Shown in pieces: positions 18,281-28,690 of a DNA stretch of 64,000 bases (its first letter is position 1; each line of letters begins with the position of its first letter). The stretch spans positions 3,592,001-3,656,000 of the forward strand of contig JALIRH010000030.1 of assembly GCA_023055505.1 (NCBI GenBank), in the 5' to 3' direction. This DNA comes from Callipepla californica brunnescens (Eukaryota > Chordata > Aves > Galliformes > Odontophoridae). The position numbers and the translations under genes were made by a program. The notes under the pieces are model-generated. The model was not told the origin of the DNA. It worked only from the letters and a program-made list of their open reading frames with translations, and ran no database searches.

Positions 18281-18578
18281 CGGGAGACTTCAACCATGCC
18301 AATATTGGTTGGAAGGAGAACAAGGCAGGGCACCAGCAATCCAAGAGTTTCCTGGAATGAGCTGATGATAAGTTCTTCTTCCAGGTGGTGCAGGAACCCA
18401 AGAGAAATTGTGCTATGCTGGAACTCATCAATGTCTTCCCAGCAAGGAGAGGCTGATGAGTAATGTGGAGCTCCAGGGCCAAAAAATGATGGAGTTCAAG
18501 ATCTTTACTGCATCAACGTGGGTATGCAGCAAGCTCAAACCTCTGGACTTCACGAGAGCAGACATTGACCTCTGTCAG
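18281..18578 (+). repeat. CR1 ORF2 fragment, endonuclease end
   Basis: Encodes the CR1 endonuclease C-terminus (GDFNHANIGWKENKAGHQQS) and following linker. It is cut near 18578, where the sequence jumps into ERV1 protease/RT coding sequence. The CR1 resumes at 19456 with partial overlap, which shows a duplication and deletion event. Confidence 0.8.
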
Positions 18579-19455
18579 AAGATCCGTCTGTTGTGGGGTT
18601 GCTACAAGTGGAGAAGCAACAGGTCCCGATTGCTACATAAACAGTGCACAGACGACAGTACTGCAGCAACAGGGATTCCTTGCTCCTCGTTCATTACTTG
18701 ATCTGTCAGCTAGAGAGCCAGGGAGTGATCAGCAAAACTCACTCCCCATTTAACAGCCATATATGGCCAGTGCATAAAGCCGGTGGAGAATGGAGGTTGA
18801 CGGTAGATTACCGTGGCCTGATGGAAGTCACACCCCCACTGAGTGCTGCTGTGCCGGACATGCTTCAACTCCAGTATGAACTGGAGTCAAAAGCAGCCAA
18901 GTGGTATGCCACCACTGACATTGCCAATGCCTTCTTTTCAATTCCTCTGGCCACAGAATGCAGACCGCAGTTTGCTTTCAGGTGGAAGGGCGTTCAGTAC
19001 CTGGAACCATTTGCCCCAGGGGTGGAGTCACAGCCCAACCATTTGCCATGGGTTGATCCAGACTGCATTGGAACAGGGCGGTGCTCCCGAGCATCTGCAG
19101 TACATGGATGACATTGTTGTGTGGGGCGATACAGCAGAGGAAGTTTTGAAAAAAGGAGAGCAGATTATCTAAATTCTCCTATGAGATGGTTTTACTATCA
19201 AGCAAAGCAAAGTGAAAGGGCCTGCACAAGAAATCCAGTTCCTAGGTAGAAATTGTCAAGATGGACGTCATCACATCCCAGGAGATGTGGTCGACAAAAT
19301 CACCAGTATGACTCCACCTACTAACAAGAAAGAGACACAGTCTTTTCTGGGTGTAGTGGGCTTTTGGAGAATGCATGTTCCAAACTACAGCCCCATGGTG
19401 AGCCCCACTTTATCAGGTGATGTGGAAGAAGAATGATTTTGTGTGGGGTCCTGAA
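18579..19455 (+). mobile_element. ERV1 reverse-transcriptase fragment (tandem-duplicated piece)
   Basis: Near-copy of 22000-22875. It covers the protease end and RT with the VPDMLQLQYELESKAAKWYA stretch, an INIA-type core and an YMDDI catalytic motif. It shares with 22000-22875 the same 2-nt loss at the GVQYLEP position that shifts the frame, so the lesion predates the duplication. No active enzyme is possible. Confidence 0.8.
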
Positions 19456-20891
19456 GAGCAGAAGAGAGGCTGATGAGTAATGTGGAGCTCAAGGGCCAAA
19501 AAATGATGGAGTTCAAGATCTTTACCGCATCAGTGTGGGTATGCAGCAAGCTCACTACTCTGCACTTCAGGAGAGCAGACATTGACCTCTTCAGAGAACT
19601 ACTTGGCAGGGTGATATGGTATAAAGCCCTGGAGGGAAGAGCAGACGAAGAAAAATTGTCAGTATTCAAGGACCATCTCCTCCAAGCCCAGGAGCAGTGC
19701 ATGCCACAATAGAGGAAGCCAGGCAAGGATGCCAGGAGGCCTCTGTGAATGAACCTGTTGCTCCTGCACTTACTTATCTGTCATAGTTGAAAGGCCATAG
19801 GAGTCTGGTGAAGTTCCCACTGTCTTGTAGAAAGGGAAACATAACCCCCATTTTCAAGAAGGGGAAAAAAGAAAATCCAAGGAACTACAGGCCAGTCAGT
19901 TTCACCTCTGTGCTTGGCAAGATCATGGAGCAGATCCTCCTGAAGGCCCGTCTATGGCACATGGAAAATAAAGACAGGATGATTGGTGGTAACCAACACA
20001 GCTTCACCAAGATCACGTCATGCCTGACAAACACGGTGGCCTTTTATGATGGAGTTATGGCCTTAGTGGAGAAAGGAAGAGCAGTTCATGTCATCTACAT
20101 GGACTTGTCCAAAGCATTTGACACACTGCCACGTGACATCCTGGTCACCAAATTGGAGAGAAATGGATTTGAAGGACAGAACACCTATTGGGTATGAACT
20201 TGGCTGAATGGTTGCACTCAGAGAGTTGTGGTCAATGGCTCAGTGTCCAAATGGAGTCCGGTGATGAGTGGTGTCCCTCAGGGATCAGTGCTGGGACCAG
20301 TGTTACTTGACATCTTTGTAGGAGACATAGGCTGTGGGATAGAGTGCACCCTCAGCAAGTTTGTGAATGACACCAAAAGGAGTGGTGCAGTTGACATGCT
20401 AGAGGGAAGAGGGTACCATCCAAAGTCACCTGGACAGCCTTGACAGATGGGCCTATGCCAGCCTCATGAAATTCAGCAAAGTCAATTGCAAGGTCCTGCA
20501 ACCTGGGTTGGCACAAATATGAGCACAGAAGGGATTGAGAGCAGCCCTGAGAAGGACCCCACCTGGAGTACTACATCCAGTTCTGGAGCCCCCAACACAA
20601 GAAGGACGTGCAGCTGTTGGAGCAGGTCCAGAGAAGGGCTACAAAGATGATCAGAGGGCTGGAGCACCTCCCCTACAAGGACAGGCTGAGAGATCTGGGG
20701 CTTTTCAGCCTGGAGAAGAGAAGGCTCCAGGGAGGCCTTAGGGAGGCCTTCCAGTACCTGGAGGGGACCCACAGGAGAGCTGGGAAAGAACGTTGTATAA
20801 GGGAATATAGCAGCAGAACAAGGGAAATTGGCTTAGAACTGGAAGGGGATACAGTTGGACTAGATACTAGGAGAAATTCCACCTGTGAGGG
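19456..20891 (+). repeat. CR1 ORF2 reverse transcriptase and C-terminus
   Basis: CR1 RT in several frames: [20 protein letters not shown] near 19850, [16 protein letters not shown] near 20100, [11 protein letters not shown] near 20275, SKFVNDTK where active elements have FADDTK, and the C-terminal [16 protein letters not shown] near 20640. It is broken by frameshifts. An ERV1 LTR begins immediately after CCTGTGAGGG at 20892, so the CR1 3' tail is missing. Confidence 0.85.
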
Positions 20892-21195
20892 TGTCATGGT
20901 TTTCTGATTTTTGGCATTGGTATTCCACATCATAACATCATGTAGTGCATTAAGAGTTAACAAGTTAATACTCCAGCTCTATGGATCATTGATATTTCTG
21001 GGTATACTTATCTCAGAAGAGAAGAAGAACTACATTCCCCAGAGGACTTTGCAATGCTTTGCATTTTTACGTATTTCCGCTCAGAGGGAAAAGATAAAAA
21101 CTGTCTGCAGTCACGGGACACTCTTTCCTTTGGGATCGACTCAGCAGTGGGTGCTCGCTGCTGTCTCGCCTTTAGCGTTAGTGTAAGGGTCTGGC
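20892..21195 (+). mobile_element. ERV1 5' LTR fragment, plus-strand copy
   Basis: Starts TGTCATGG directly at the CR1 junction and follows the LTR at 28580-28005 read on the minus strand, up to about the AGCGTTAGTGTAAGG stretch. R/U5 and the primer-binding site are lost. The same CR1/LTR junction is seen at 32057 and 48521 in the two minus-strand copies. Confidence 0.75.
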
Positions 21196-21299
21196 TTATG
21201 CCAATCAGACCTTATTCACTACTATCCCAGAGAGGCATAGAGTTTTTGAAATAGGGCAATAGAGTCTCTGAGCTGAAAGGGATGGTGTCCAGATCCAGA

Positions 21300-21615
21300 A
21301 AGAGAGAGTTTTAGCTGACAATCAGACACTCCTGTCCAATTTAGACAGCCTCCAGTCTGATCAAGACACCCTCCAGACCAAGGAAGTCGCATATCAGATC
21401 GAGAAAAATGCCCTCCAGGCTGAAAAAGATGCTCTCCAAACTGAGCAAGATGCCCTCCAGTCCAAACTCAACAACCCTCAGTGTCAACAAGATGGTCTCC
21501 AATGTGAGCAAGATGCCCTCCAACCTGAAAGAGACACTCCAGTCTGAGTTAGACATCCTCCTGTCTGCACGGTACTCCTTCAGAACTGAGCGAGGTGCCT
21601 ACCAGCCACAATAGA
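21300..21615 (+). mobile_element. ERV1 gag-like coiled-coil region
   Basis: About 15 tandem 21-nt units encode heptads of the form DALQxEQ with drift, a predicted coiled coil. Shorter versions lie at 48395-48162 and 31980-31837 in the same position before the protease. By position this is the remaining gag region; no matrix, capsid or zinc-knuckle motif is visible. Confidence 0.5.
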
Positions 21616-21639
21616 CCCTGCTCATCAGCTAGGTGGGGG

Positions 21640-22061
21640 GAAAGGGATAATAGAGTGTATTGGCACATCAGAACCACAAAAATATAAGGCATTAGTGTAC
21701 ACTGGTGCATAGTGCACTCTAATGTTCTCGAGTCACCAAGGGACAGAATTAATCTATATTTCTGGGGTGACTGGGGGTTCCCAAGAGTTTCCCATGTTGG
21801 AGGATGAAATTATCCTCACTGGTAAAGATTGGCAAAAACATCCTATAGTGACTGGCCCAGGGGCTCCATGTATACTTGGTATTGATTACCTCAAAAGGTG
21901 ATATTTTAAGGATCTCAAGGGGTATCAATGGGCTTTTGGAATAGCTGCTGTGGACGCAGATAACATTAAGCAGCTGTTTGCTTTGCCTGGCCTGTCAAAA
22001 GATCCATCTGTTGTGGGGTTGCTACAAGTGGAGAAGCAACAGGTCCCGATTGCTACATAAA
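21640..22061 (+). mobile_element. ERV1 protease remnant
   Basis: Corresponds to the aspartic protease whose DTGAQ motif is intact at 31836-31390 and 48116-47730. Here the active-site region reads with substitutions (VYTGA) near 21700, so it is inactive. It continues into RT without a clear gap. Confidence 0.65.
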
Positions 22062-23360
22062 CAGTGCACAGATGGCAGTACTGCACCAACAGGGATTCCT
22101 TGCTCCCCATTCATAACTTGATCCATCAGCTAGAGAGCCAGGGAGTGATCAGCAAAACCCACTCACCGTTTAGCTGCCATATATGGCCAGTGCGTAAAGC
22201 CGGTGGAGAATGGAGGCTGACGGTAGATTACCGTGGCCTGATGGAAGTCTCACCCCCACTGAGTGCTGCTGTGCTGGACATGCTTCAACTCCAGTATGAA
22301 CTGGAGTCAAAAGCAGCCAAGTGGTATGCCACCATTGACATTGCCAATGCCTTTTTTTCAATTCCCTTAGCCACAGAATGCAGGCCGCAGTTTGCCTTCA
22401 CCTGGAGGGGCGTTCAGTACCTGGAACCATTTGCCCCAGGGGTGGAGTCACAGCCCAACCATTTGCCATGGGTTGATCCAGACTGCACTGGAACAGGGCG
22501 GTGCTCCCGAGCATCTGCAGTACATGGATGACATTGTTGTGTGGGGCGATGCAGCAGAGGAAGTTTTGGAAAAAGGAGAGCAGATTATCTAAATTCTCCT
22601 ATGAGATGGCTTTGCTAATCAAGCAAAGCAAAGTGAAAGGGCCTGCACAAGAAATGCAGTTCCTAGGTAGAAAGTGTCAAGATGGACGTCATCACATCCC
22701 AGGAGATGTGGTCGACAAAATCACCAGTATGTCTCCACCCGCTAAGAAGAAAGAGACGCAGTCTTTTCTGGGTGTAGTGGGCTTTTGGAGAATGCATGTT
22801 CCAAACTACAGCCTCATTGTGAGCCCCACTTTATCAGGTGATGCGGAAGAAGAATGATTTTGTGTGGGGTCCTGAACAGCAGAAGGCCTTTGAGCAATTT
22901 AAGCAGGAGATGGCCTGTGCTGTGGCCCTGGGGCCAGTACGGATGGGACAGGATGTAAAGAACATCCTCTACACTGCTGCTGGAGAGAAAGGTCCCACCT
23001 GGTGTCTGTGGCAAAGAGCCTCTGGGGAGACCCGAGGCCGACCCCTGGGATTTTGGAGCAGAGTGTACAGGGGTTCGGAGGAGTGCTAAACTCCAACTGA
23101 GAAGGAGATTTTGGCAGCATACGAGGGAGTTCGGGCTGCTTCTGAAGTAATTGGTACTGAGACACAGCTCCTCCTGGCACCTCAATTGCCAGTGCTGAAC
23201 TGGATGTTCATAGGAAAGGTTCCCTCCACCCATCATGCTACTGATGCCACTTAGAGTAAGTGGATTGCACTGATTACACAGTGAACTCAGATGGAGAACC
23301 TCAGCCAGACAGGAATCCTAGAAGTGATCATGGACTGGCCTGAAAGCAAGAAATTTGGAA
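22062..23360 (+). mobile_element. ERV1 RT and connection remnant, plus-strand copy
   Basis: RT palm with YMDDI near 22525, a 2-nt deletion at about 22420 and further frame breaks; then the connection segment (GQDVKNILYTAAGEKGPTW near 22945) with a stop near 23086. It ends at a deletion after KKFG near 23360. Severely decayed compared with the minus-strand copies. Confidence 0.75.
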
Positions 23361-23598
23361 CCAGTTAGTAAACGGTTAACAGTCACGTAGTTGCTCATGT
23401 GGCCAAGAGTCGAGCTGCTGAAAACAGAAAAGTAACCATCACGTAGATCGAGCTGCGAAAATCGATGTGGCTCAAATAGACATGGACTGGCAGAACAAAG
23501 GAGAGTTATTTTTACTTCAGTGTGCCCAAGAGACCTCAGGCTGTCAAGGAAATGATGTGACCTATTAGTGGGCTAGAGAACAAGGGAAGGATACACGA
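23361..23598 (+). mobile_element. ERV1 RNase H end and integrase start remnant
   Basis: After a deletion that removes the RNase H core, short matches remain to the AHVAKSRAAE stretch and to the integrase zinc-binding region (near 23510-23590), with stops between. It is cut by the LTR starting at 23599. Confidence 0.6.
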
Positions 23599-23931
23599 TG
23601 TATGGGAACTGTTGAATCACGGCCTGAACCACTGATTGATCACTTGAGGCAAGCCCTAAGTCAGCTGCAGGGGCACAACTGAGTGTGATTGGAAGGGGTG
23701 GAGTTTGACTCCACCTCTCCCAAGACCCCATTTAAGGGCTGACCACCAGCAGGGGAGGATCTCTTGTTGGAGATCCCTCCCTACTGGAGTTATTGGCGAG
23801 CCTCTTCCATCATCAAGGTGAGCCATTTTCTTTTACTGTTTGTTTGTATGCCATCTACTTAAGCCTCCCAAAAATATACCACCTTTCGCACTATTTCCTT
23901 GAGTGCTTTCCTTGGGGTTATTTACCCTACA
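23599..23931 (+). mobile_element. Solo LTR of ERV2 family
   Basis: A 333-bp LTR beginning TGTATGGGAACTG and ending TACCCTACA, about 90 percent like the LTR at 42643-42976 by eye. It contains a TTTAAGGG box. The flanks CACGA and CATGA look like a 5-bp target duplication with one change. It sits within decayed ERV1 sequence. Confidence 0.75.
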
Positions 23932-24017
23932 CATGAGGATACATAAAATGTATGAGTATGCATACAGAGGGTTCAGTAAGCAGATCACTGTAGCTATGAG
24001 GAAACTCAGAGACCAGG

Positions 24018-24630
24018 TGTCACGCTCCAATATAAAGGAGGGAGACGAGGTTCTTTGATTATGTGTATACCCAATGGTGAGATTAAGACACAATGGGTCA
24101 CATGTTAGCCCAAACAGTTTATTACAATTAGTGGTTGCTTAGGGATATGGGAAAGGGAAGGTGAGCGATAGGAAAGGAATAAAAAGCAAGGAGTCTTGAT
24201 AGAAAGCAAGAGAGAGATAATCACCACTGTGGGTCCAGCAAGGTTCGTAGTCTCAGGAACTCGTCTGGTCACCATGGGGGAGGGGAGATGGCAGCAAGCA
24301 GGCCTCAGGGTCTGTCTTCGGGAGTCCTCCTCAAAGATTTTTCTTTGGGAGTTCTTCTCCAGGAATTCTTCTCTTCTCCTCAAACCCTTGGTTCAGTGAA
24401 GGCATTTTATCCCCATTTCTCAGGAGTTTTTTCCTTTTCTCTTGGTTTGTGTGACATGTCTGGCCTAACAGATAAGCCAGCAGCGGATGTTGCCTTCATT
24501 GCCATGCAGGAGCATTGTTGTCATTTTGTGGTGGTCAGCTTCTCCAAGCCGTACCCCCTGGAAAAGACAATGTGCCCCTATTTCTGCTTATCTTTACAAG
24601 CATAAGCAGAGACAATGAGGCACCATAACA
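24018..24630 (-). mobile_element. LTR of a third family (LTR-B)
   Basis: On the minus strand a 613-bp block begins TGTTATGGTGCC and ends CGTGACA. It has a GGGATAAAATGCC TATA-like box near 24400 and an AATAAACTG poly(A) signal near 24118, the order expected of U3-R-U5. No internal retroviral sequence adjoins it, so it is probably a solo LTR; I see no target duplication. Confidence 0.65.
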
Positions 24631-25239
24631 CCCATCTCGATAACCAGCAGTTATCAGTCAGAGCCTTGTCACCAGAAAAGGCCTTACGAAGCAAGCTTTG
24701 AGACAAAAGAAAGGAAAACAGTTTCTGTCTTCCTCAGATCCTTATGATGCTGAGGCAACTGAAGTTCCTTGGAGGCATCTAAACCAATTCAGGGTTGCTA
24801 AAAATATGTTGCCACTCTGCCATTAGCTCCTTGTGAGCAGACTCAGTCTATTGCATATATATGAGATGAATCCCATCCTTCCATGTCCAACAATGCCACC
24901 TCGAATTAATCACTACAATGGAAGAAGGAAGGGTTTGTGAGACATGCAGGAGTGCAGGGCCAGTGCAAGGCCATCCTGCTGAATGAAATACATCAAGAGC
25001 TTTCAGAGCCACCTCCGCATTTGATTTTGCCTCTGTCTAATGCATGCAATTTCCTGCTTCACCAGCCCTCACAAACAAACACCTCACTTCGTGCCCTCTA
25101 TGATCTCTTCAGTGACGGCTCTTGGCAGGGCCCGCTAACACCCTCACATACTTGGGCTGTGCTTCTGACTTCAGGTTTTTAAAAGGCTTGCTCAAATGTT
25201 CAGGATCTGCAGTTCAGGAACGTGGCCGTTCAGTTCCAC
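24631..25239. other. Intergenic, nothing recognised
   Basis: No gene, RNA or repeat signature that I can support. Short open frames only. Confidence 0.5.
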
Positions 25240-25690
25240 CTGTCACCAGTAGTTCTCACTAAACCATGACCCTCAAGACAGCATCTAAATGTTCCTTGAA
25301 CACCTCCAGGGTCAGCGACTCCTCCACCTCCCCGGGCAGCCCATTCCAGTGCCTGAGCACTCTTTTGGAGAACTGTTTCCTATGTCTGGTCTGAGTCGCC
25401 CCTGGTCTAATTTGAAGCCATTCCCTTTCATCCTATCACTAGTTACATGACAGAAGGCTGAACCCCAGCTCCCACAGCCTCCCTTCAGGTAGTTATAGAG
25501 AGCAGTAAGGTCTCCCCTGAGCCTCCTCTTCTCCAGACTTAACAATCCCAGCTCCCTCAACTACTCCTCGTAAGGCCTGTGCTCAAGACCCTCACCAGCT
25601 TTGTTGCCCTTGACATTCCAGCGCCTTGATGTCTTTCTTGCAGTGAAGGGCCCAACGTTGAACACACTCGTACTTGCTTTCCTCCATGAA
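25240..25690 (-). repeat. CR1 3' region
   Basis: Minus-strand CR1 C-terminal and 3' text: the [12 protein letters not shown] stretch near 25530, then the typical sequence around the TCCTTGAACACCTCCAGGG block near 25290. It is 5' truncated and degenerate, and of a different subfamily from the CR1 beside the ERVs. Confidence 0.85.
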
Positions 25691-26639
25691 ACTGTATGTG
25701 GGAGATTTCTTCTGGAAAAGTTCTCACCACAAATTTGTTTTTTATCTTCTGTTTGTTTTTTTCACTGGATAAGTTTTACAGAGACACCAAGACATTGGTT
25801 TTTCCTGGTGTTCCAGACCTGTCTAAACAGAATTCAGAAGTTGGGTGCAGTTCACAAAAAAAGTCCCTCTTCTGTAATGTTTGCTCTCTTTTTGTACCTT
25901 CCTGTTAAATTCAGAATTTGTTATAAGGTTGTTAACTTTGAAGATGAGTGTGCTGCTGGGCATTCAACCTGCAAAAGCTCCTCCAGGGACTTCAGAATGT
26001 TCTGTCAGCATTCCTACACAGCTGAACCTCGGGGTGTTGAGTTTGGCATGACACTTCATGAACAGTTTGATTGATATACAGAATAATGACAGGGGTGTGT
26101 TGTACTCTTACTTCTCCCAAGGAATGACTTTTGGTGTGTCTGAGGTAATTGTAGCTTTTATATGACTTCTGTCACTACAATTAGCATGAATGAGAAAAAA
26201 AAAATATATCTGTATTTTTACTTGATTGTATGCAGGAAATTGAAACTTTCAAAGCTTATTTAGTCTCTTAATCTTTAGGGAAGCAATGTGAAATTACCGT
26301 AAGGAGCGAGGCAATCAAACTGTACTAATACTCCATGCAAAAGTTGCGCAGAAATCATATGGAAATGAAAAAAGGTGAGTCCGTCTCTGACTTCCAATCA
26401 TTCCAAGCTACGGAAACTGAAGAAAGCTCATTAATATGAATAAGGGCCTAACATGTTTACTTACAGGGCTAATTACAAAGACTTTCTGCATGGTAGCCAA
26501 AAGGAAAGGGTGTAAATAAGAAAGAAGAAGAAACAAAAGTGTTTCCACTCGCCTCCCCTCCAACCCCAGTACATTTAGACCCACTCATTGTTCATTCTCT
26601 GTGGAACAAATTAATTTTTACTGCATTGTAGTACATGGT
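25691..26639. other. Intergenic, AT-rich, nothing recognised
   Basis: AT-rich sequence with no duplicate elsewhere in the window. The 157-codon frame over 25601-26074 starts inside CR1 and has no recognisable domain. Confidence 0.5.
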
Positions 26640-27140
26640 TGTCCATCGTGGTGGACTTCTACCACCTACTATACCCAACCTACTTCTACAGTGGTTGGGC
26701 ATATGGGCAGAGATTAGTGGACGTTGTGTACCTGGACTTTAGCAAAGGCTTTTCACACGGTCTCCCACAGCATCCTTGTAATGAGGCCCCAGGAAGTATG
26801 GGATAGATGAATGGAGAGTGAGGTGGATTGAGAACTGGCTGAGTGGCAGAGCTCAGACGGTTGTCATCAGCGGGGCAGAGTCTAGTTGGAGGCGTGTAGC
26901 TGGTGGTGTTCCTTAGAGGTTGGTGCTGCGTCTGCTCTTATTCGGCATCTTCATCAGTGACCTGCATATAGGCACAGAGGGCACCGTCAGAAAGTACAAA
27001 GCTGGGAGGAGTGGCTGCCATAGCAGAAAGCTGTGCCACCATTCTGTAAGGCTTGGACAGAGTGCAGAGTTGGGCAGAGTGGAATGTGGTGAGGTTCAAC
27101 AAGAGCAAGTGTAGAGTCCTGCACCTGGGAAGAAATAATG
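26640..27140 (+). repeat. CR1 RT remnant, duplicate of 880-1665
   Basis: Nearly identical to 1185-1665, including the same peptide around FISDLHIGTE, and joined to the same gene-downstream module. It was therefore duplicated as part of the KRAB unit rather than inserted separately. Confidence 0.8.
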
Positions 27141-27204
27141 GCACAAAATGATGTAAATACAAAGTAGTCAGAACACTTCCTGGGGAAACCTGAAAGGAAT
27201 GGGG

Positions 27205-28004
27205 AAACACATGAGCAATGCTGTAGGTCAGGAATTAATTGAATGCAGCTGAAATGTAAGTCATCCCCCTCTTGCATCAGCAACTGTTTCCTGTTGCTGG
27301 GGATTCTTAAGCCTCCCAGCTGCTTGCTTCTTCCCCAGTCATTTCCCTTGCTGATTGTATTGAAAAATACAGGCCTCAGGGCCCTGCTCTTCCTCTCCTA
27401 CACCACACCAGGCCTCTGCTCCTTGAGATGGAGGAAGCAGCGCTTTGCAGTACTGCAAGAATCATCTCCTTGCAGCTTGCTGGGGGGACTCAGGGATCCT
27501 ACAGAGAAACTCACAGCTCCTGAGGACATGAGCAGGCTCCTGCTGGCTTCACCAGCTCACCAAAATCAACCTCCGCTTCCTGCAAACTGACCTCAGGAGC
27601 TTGAGCTGAGCCAGGCATATGTGGTGGCCGTTCTTCAGGAGGTCTTGTGGACACTTTCCCAAGGTCAAAGCAAAGACCTTCAAGCTCAGAAAAGAGGCAA
27701 GCATGCACTGGAGAGCACTCTGAAACCTCTGTGCTGCGGGGATAAGCTGCTTGTGCACCCTGTGGCTTTGCACTGCCTTCTGCTCCCACCACCTCCTGAG
27801 ACATGGGATGCTGCACTTAGGAGAAACAAGCTCCTCTTTTATTAGATTTAGTGGAGCCAAGCAAAGTTTGGTGTCTCACAGCTGCTCTGAGCTCCTGATT
27901 AACCCTTTTGGGAAGAGGAGTAGAAGCAGTGTGCAGCACTGTGAAAAACAATGACATTGCTTGTGTGAAAGAAATGCCTCCCTGTGATAAAAGCAGTGGA
28001 CAGG
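27205..28004 (-). repeat. Orphan gene-downstream module
   Basis: Copy of the module at 1745-2570 in the same order with the CR1 remnant. No zinc-finger gene follows, because at 28005 it is interrupted by the ERV1 3' LTR. It is best explained as the truncated end of a lost or rearranged KRAB-gene unit. Confidence 0.65.
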
Positions 28005-28580
28005 TGTCAACGGTTTACCGGGCTGGATCGGCCCGGTTCCGTGACGATTGGTGCGGGGGACCCACGGACCCACGCCCCAGGAAAAGGGAAGGGAAAAAGG
28101 AAAAGGGAAAAAGGAGATGGGCCTAGAAACAAAACAGCGGCAACGATCTGAGGAGGAAAGCTAATTTACTAAATAAGATATCAGAAAGCAAAATAACAGA
28201 ATATAATACAATATAATTGGAATTGAGGCTAATGAATCTAATAAAATGAGCAAGAGAGAGAGTTTCCGATAAACCGAAGTCCTTACGCTAACGCTGAAGG
28301 CGATACGGCAGCGAGCACCCACTGCTGAGACGATCCCGAAGGAAAGAGAGTGTCCCGTGACAGCTGAGGGTTTTTATCTGTTCCCTCTGAGCGGAAAACA
28401 CGTAAAAATACAAAGCATTGCAAAGTCCTCTGGGGAATGTAGTGCTTCTTCTCTTCTGAGACAGGTATACCTGGAATTATCAATGATCTATGGAGCTGGA
28501 GTATTAGCTCTTTAACTCTTAATGCAATACATGATGTTATGATGTGGAATACCAGTACCAAAAATCATAAAACCATGACA
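28005..28580 (-). mobile_element. ERV1 3' LTR, minus-strand copy 1
   Basis: 576 bp with TGTCA...TGACA termini; a purine tract of the provirus abuts its U3 edge at 28581. Its outer end differs in sequence from the 3' LTR of the second minus-strand copy (44486-44924), which belongs to the subfamily of the solo LTR at 6397. Confidence 0.85.
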
Positions 28581-28591
28581 TTCCACCCCTT
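28581..28591 (-). promoter_or_regulatory. Polypurine tract of ERV1 copy 1
   Basis: AAGGGGTGGAA on the minus strand directly precedes the LTR start, the position and composition of a retroviral plus-strand primer. Its duplicate is at 44925-44935. Confidence 0.8.
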
Positions 28592-28690
28592 ATTCCACAT
28601 CGTTACATCATGCTTGATACATACAAAAGAACAATGATTAACATGCATTAGATACACACACACAACATATATATAAGTATATACATAGAA

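Noticed and set aside
24937..25182. 81-codon open frame downstream of LTR-B
   Set aside because: Short, isolated, no motif and no duplicate.
25601..26074. 157-codon open frame
   Set aside because: It starts inside a CR1 fragment, has no recognised domain, and no copy or splice structure supports it.
28581..28690. Possible env between integrase and LTR of ERV1
   Set aside because: Only about 110 nt are available in both minus-strand copies and no signal peptide or transmembrane frame is present.
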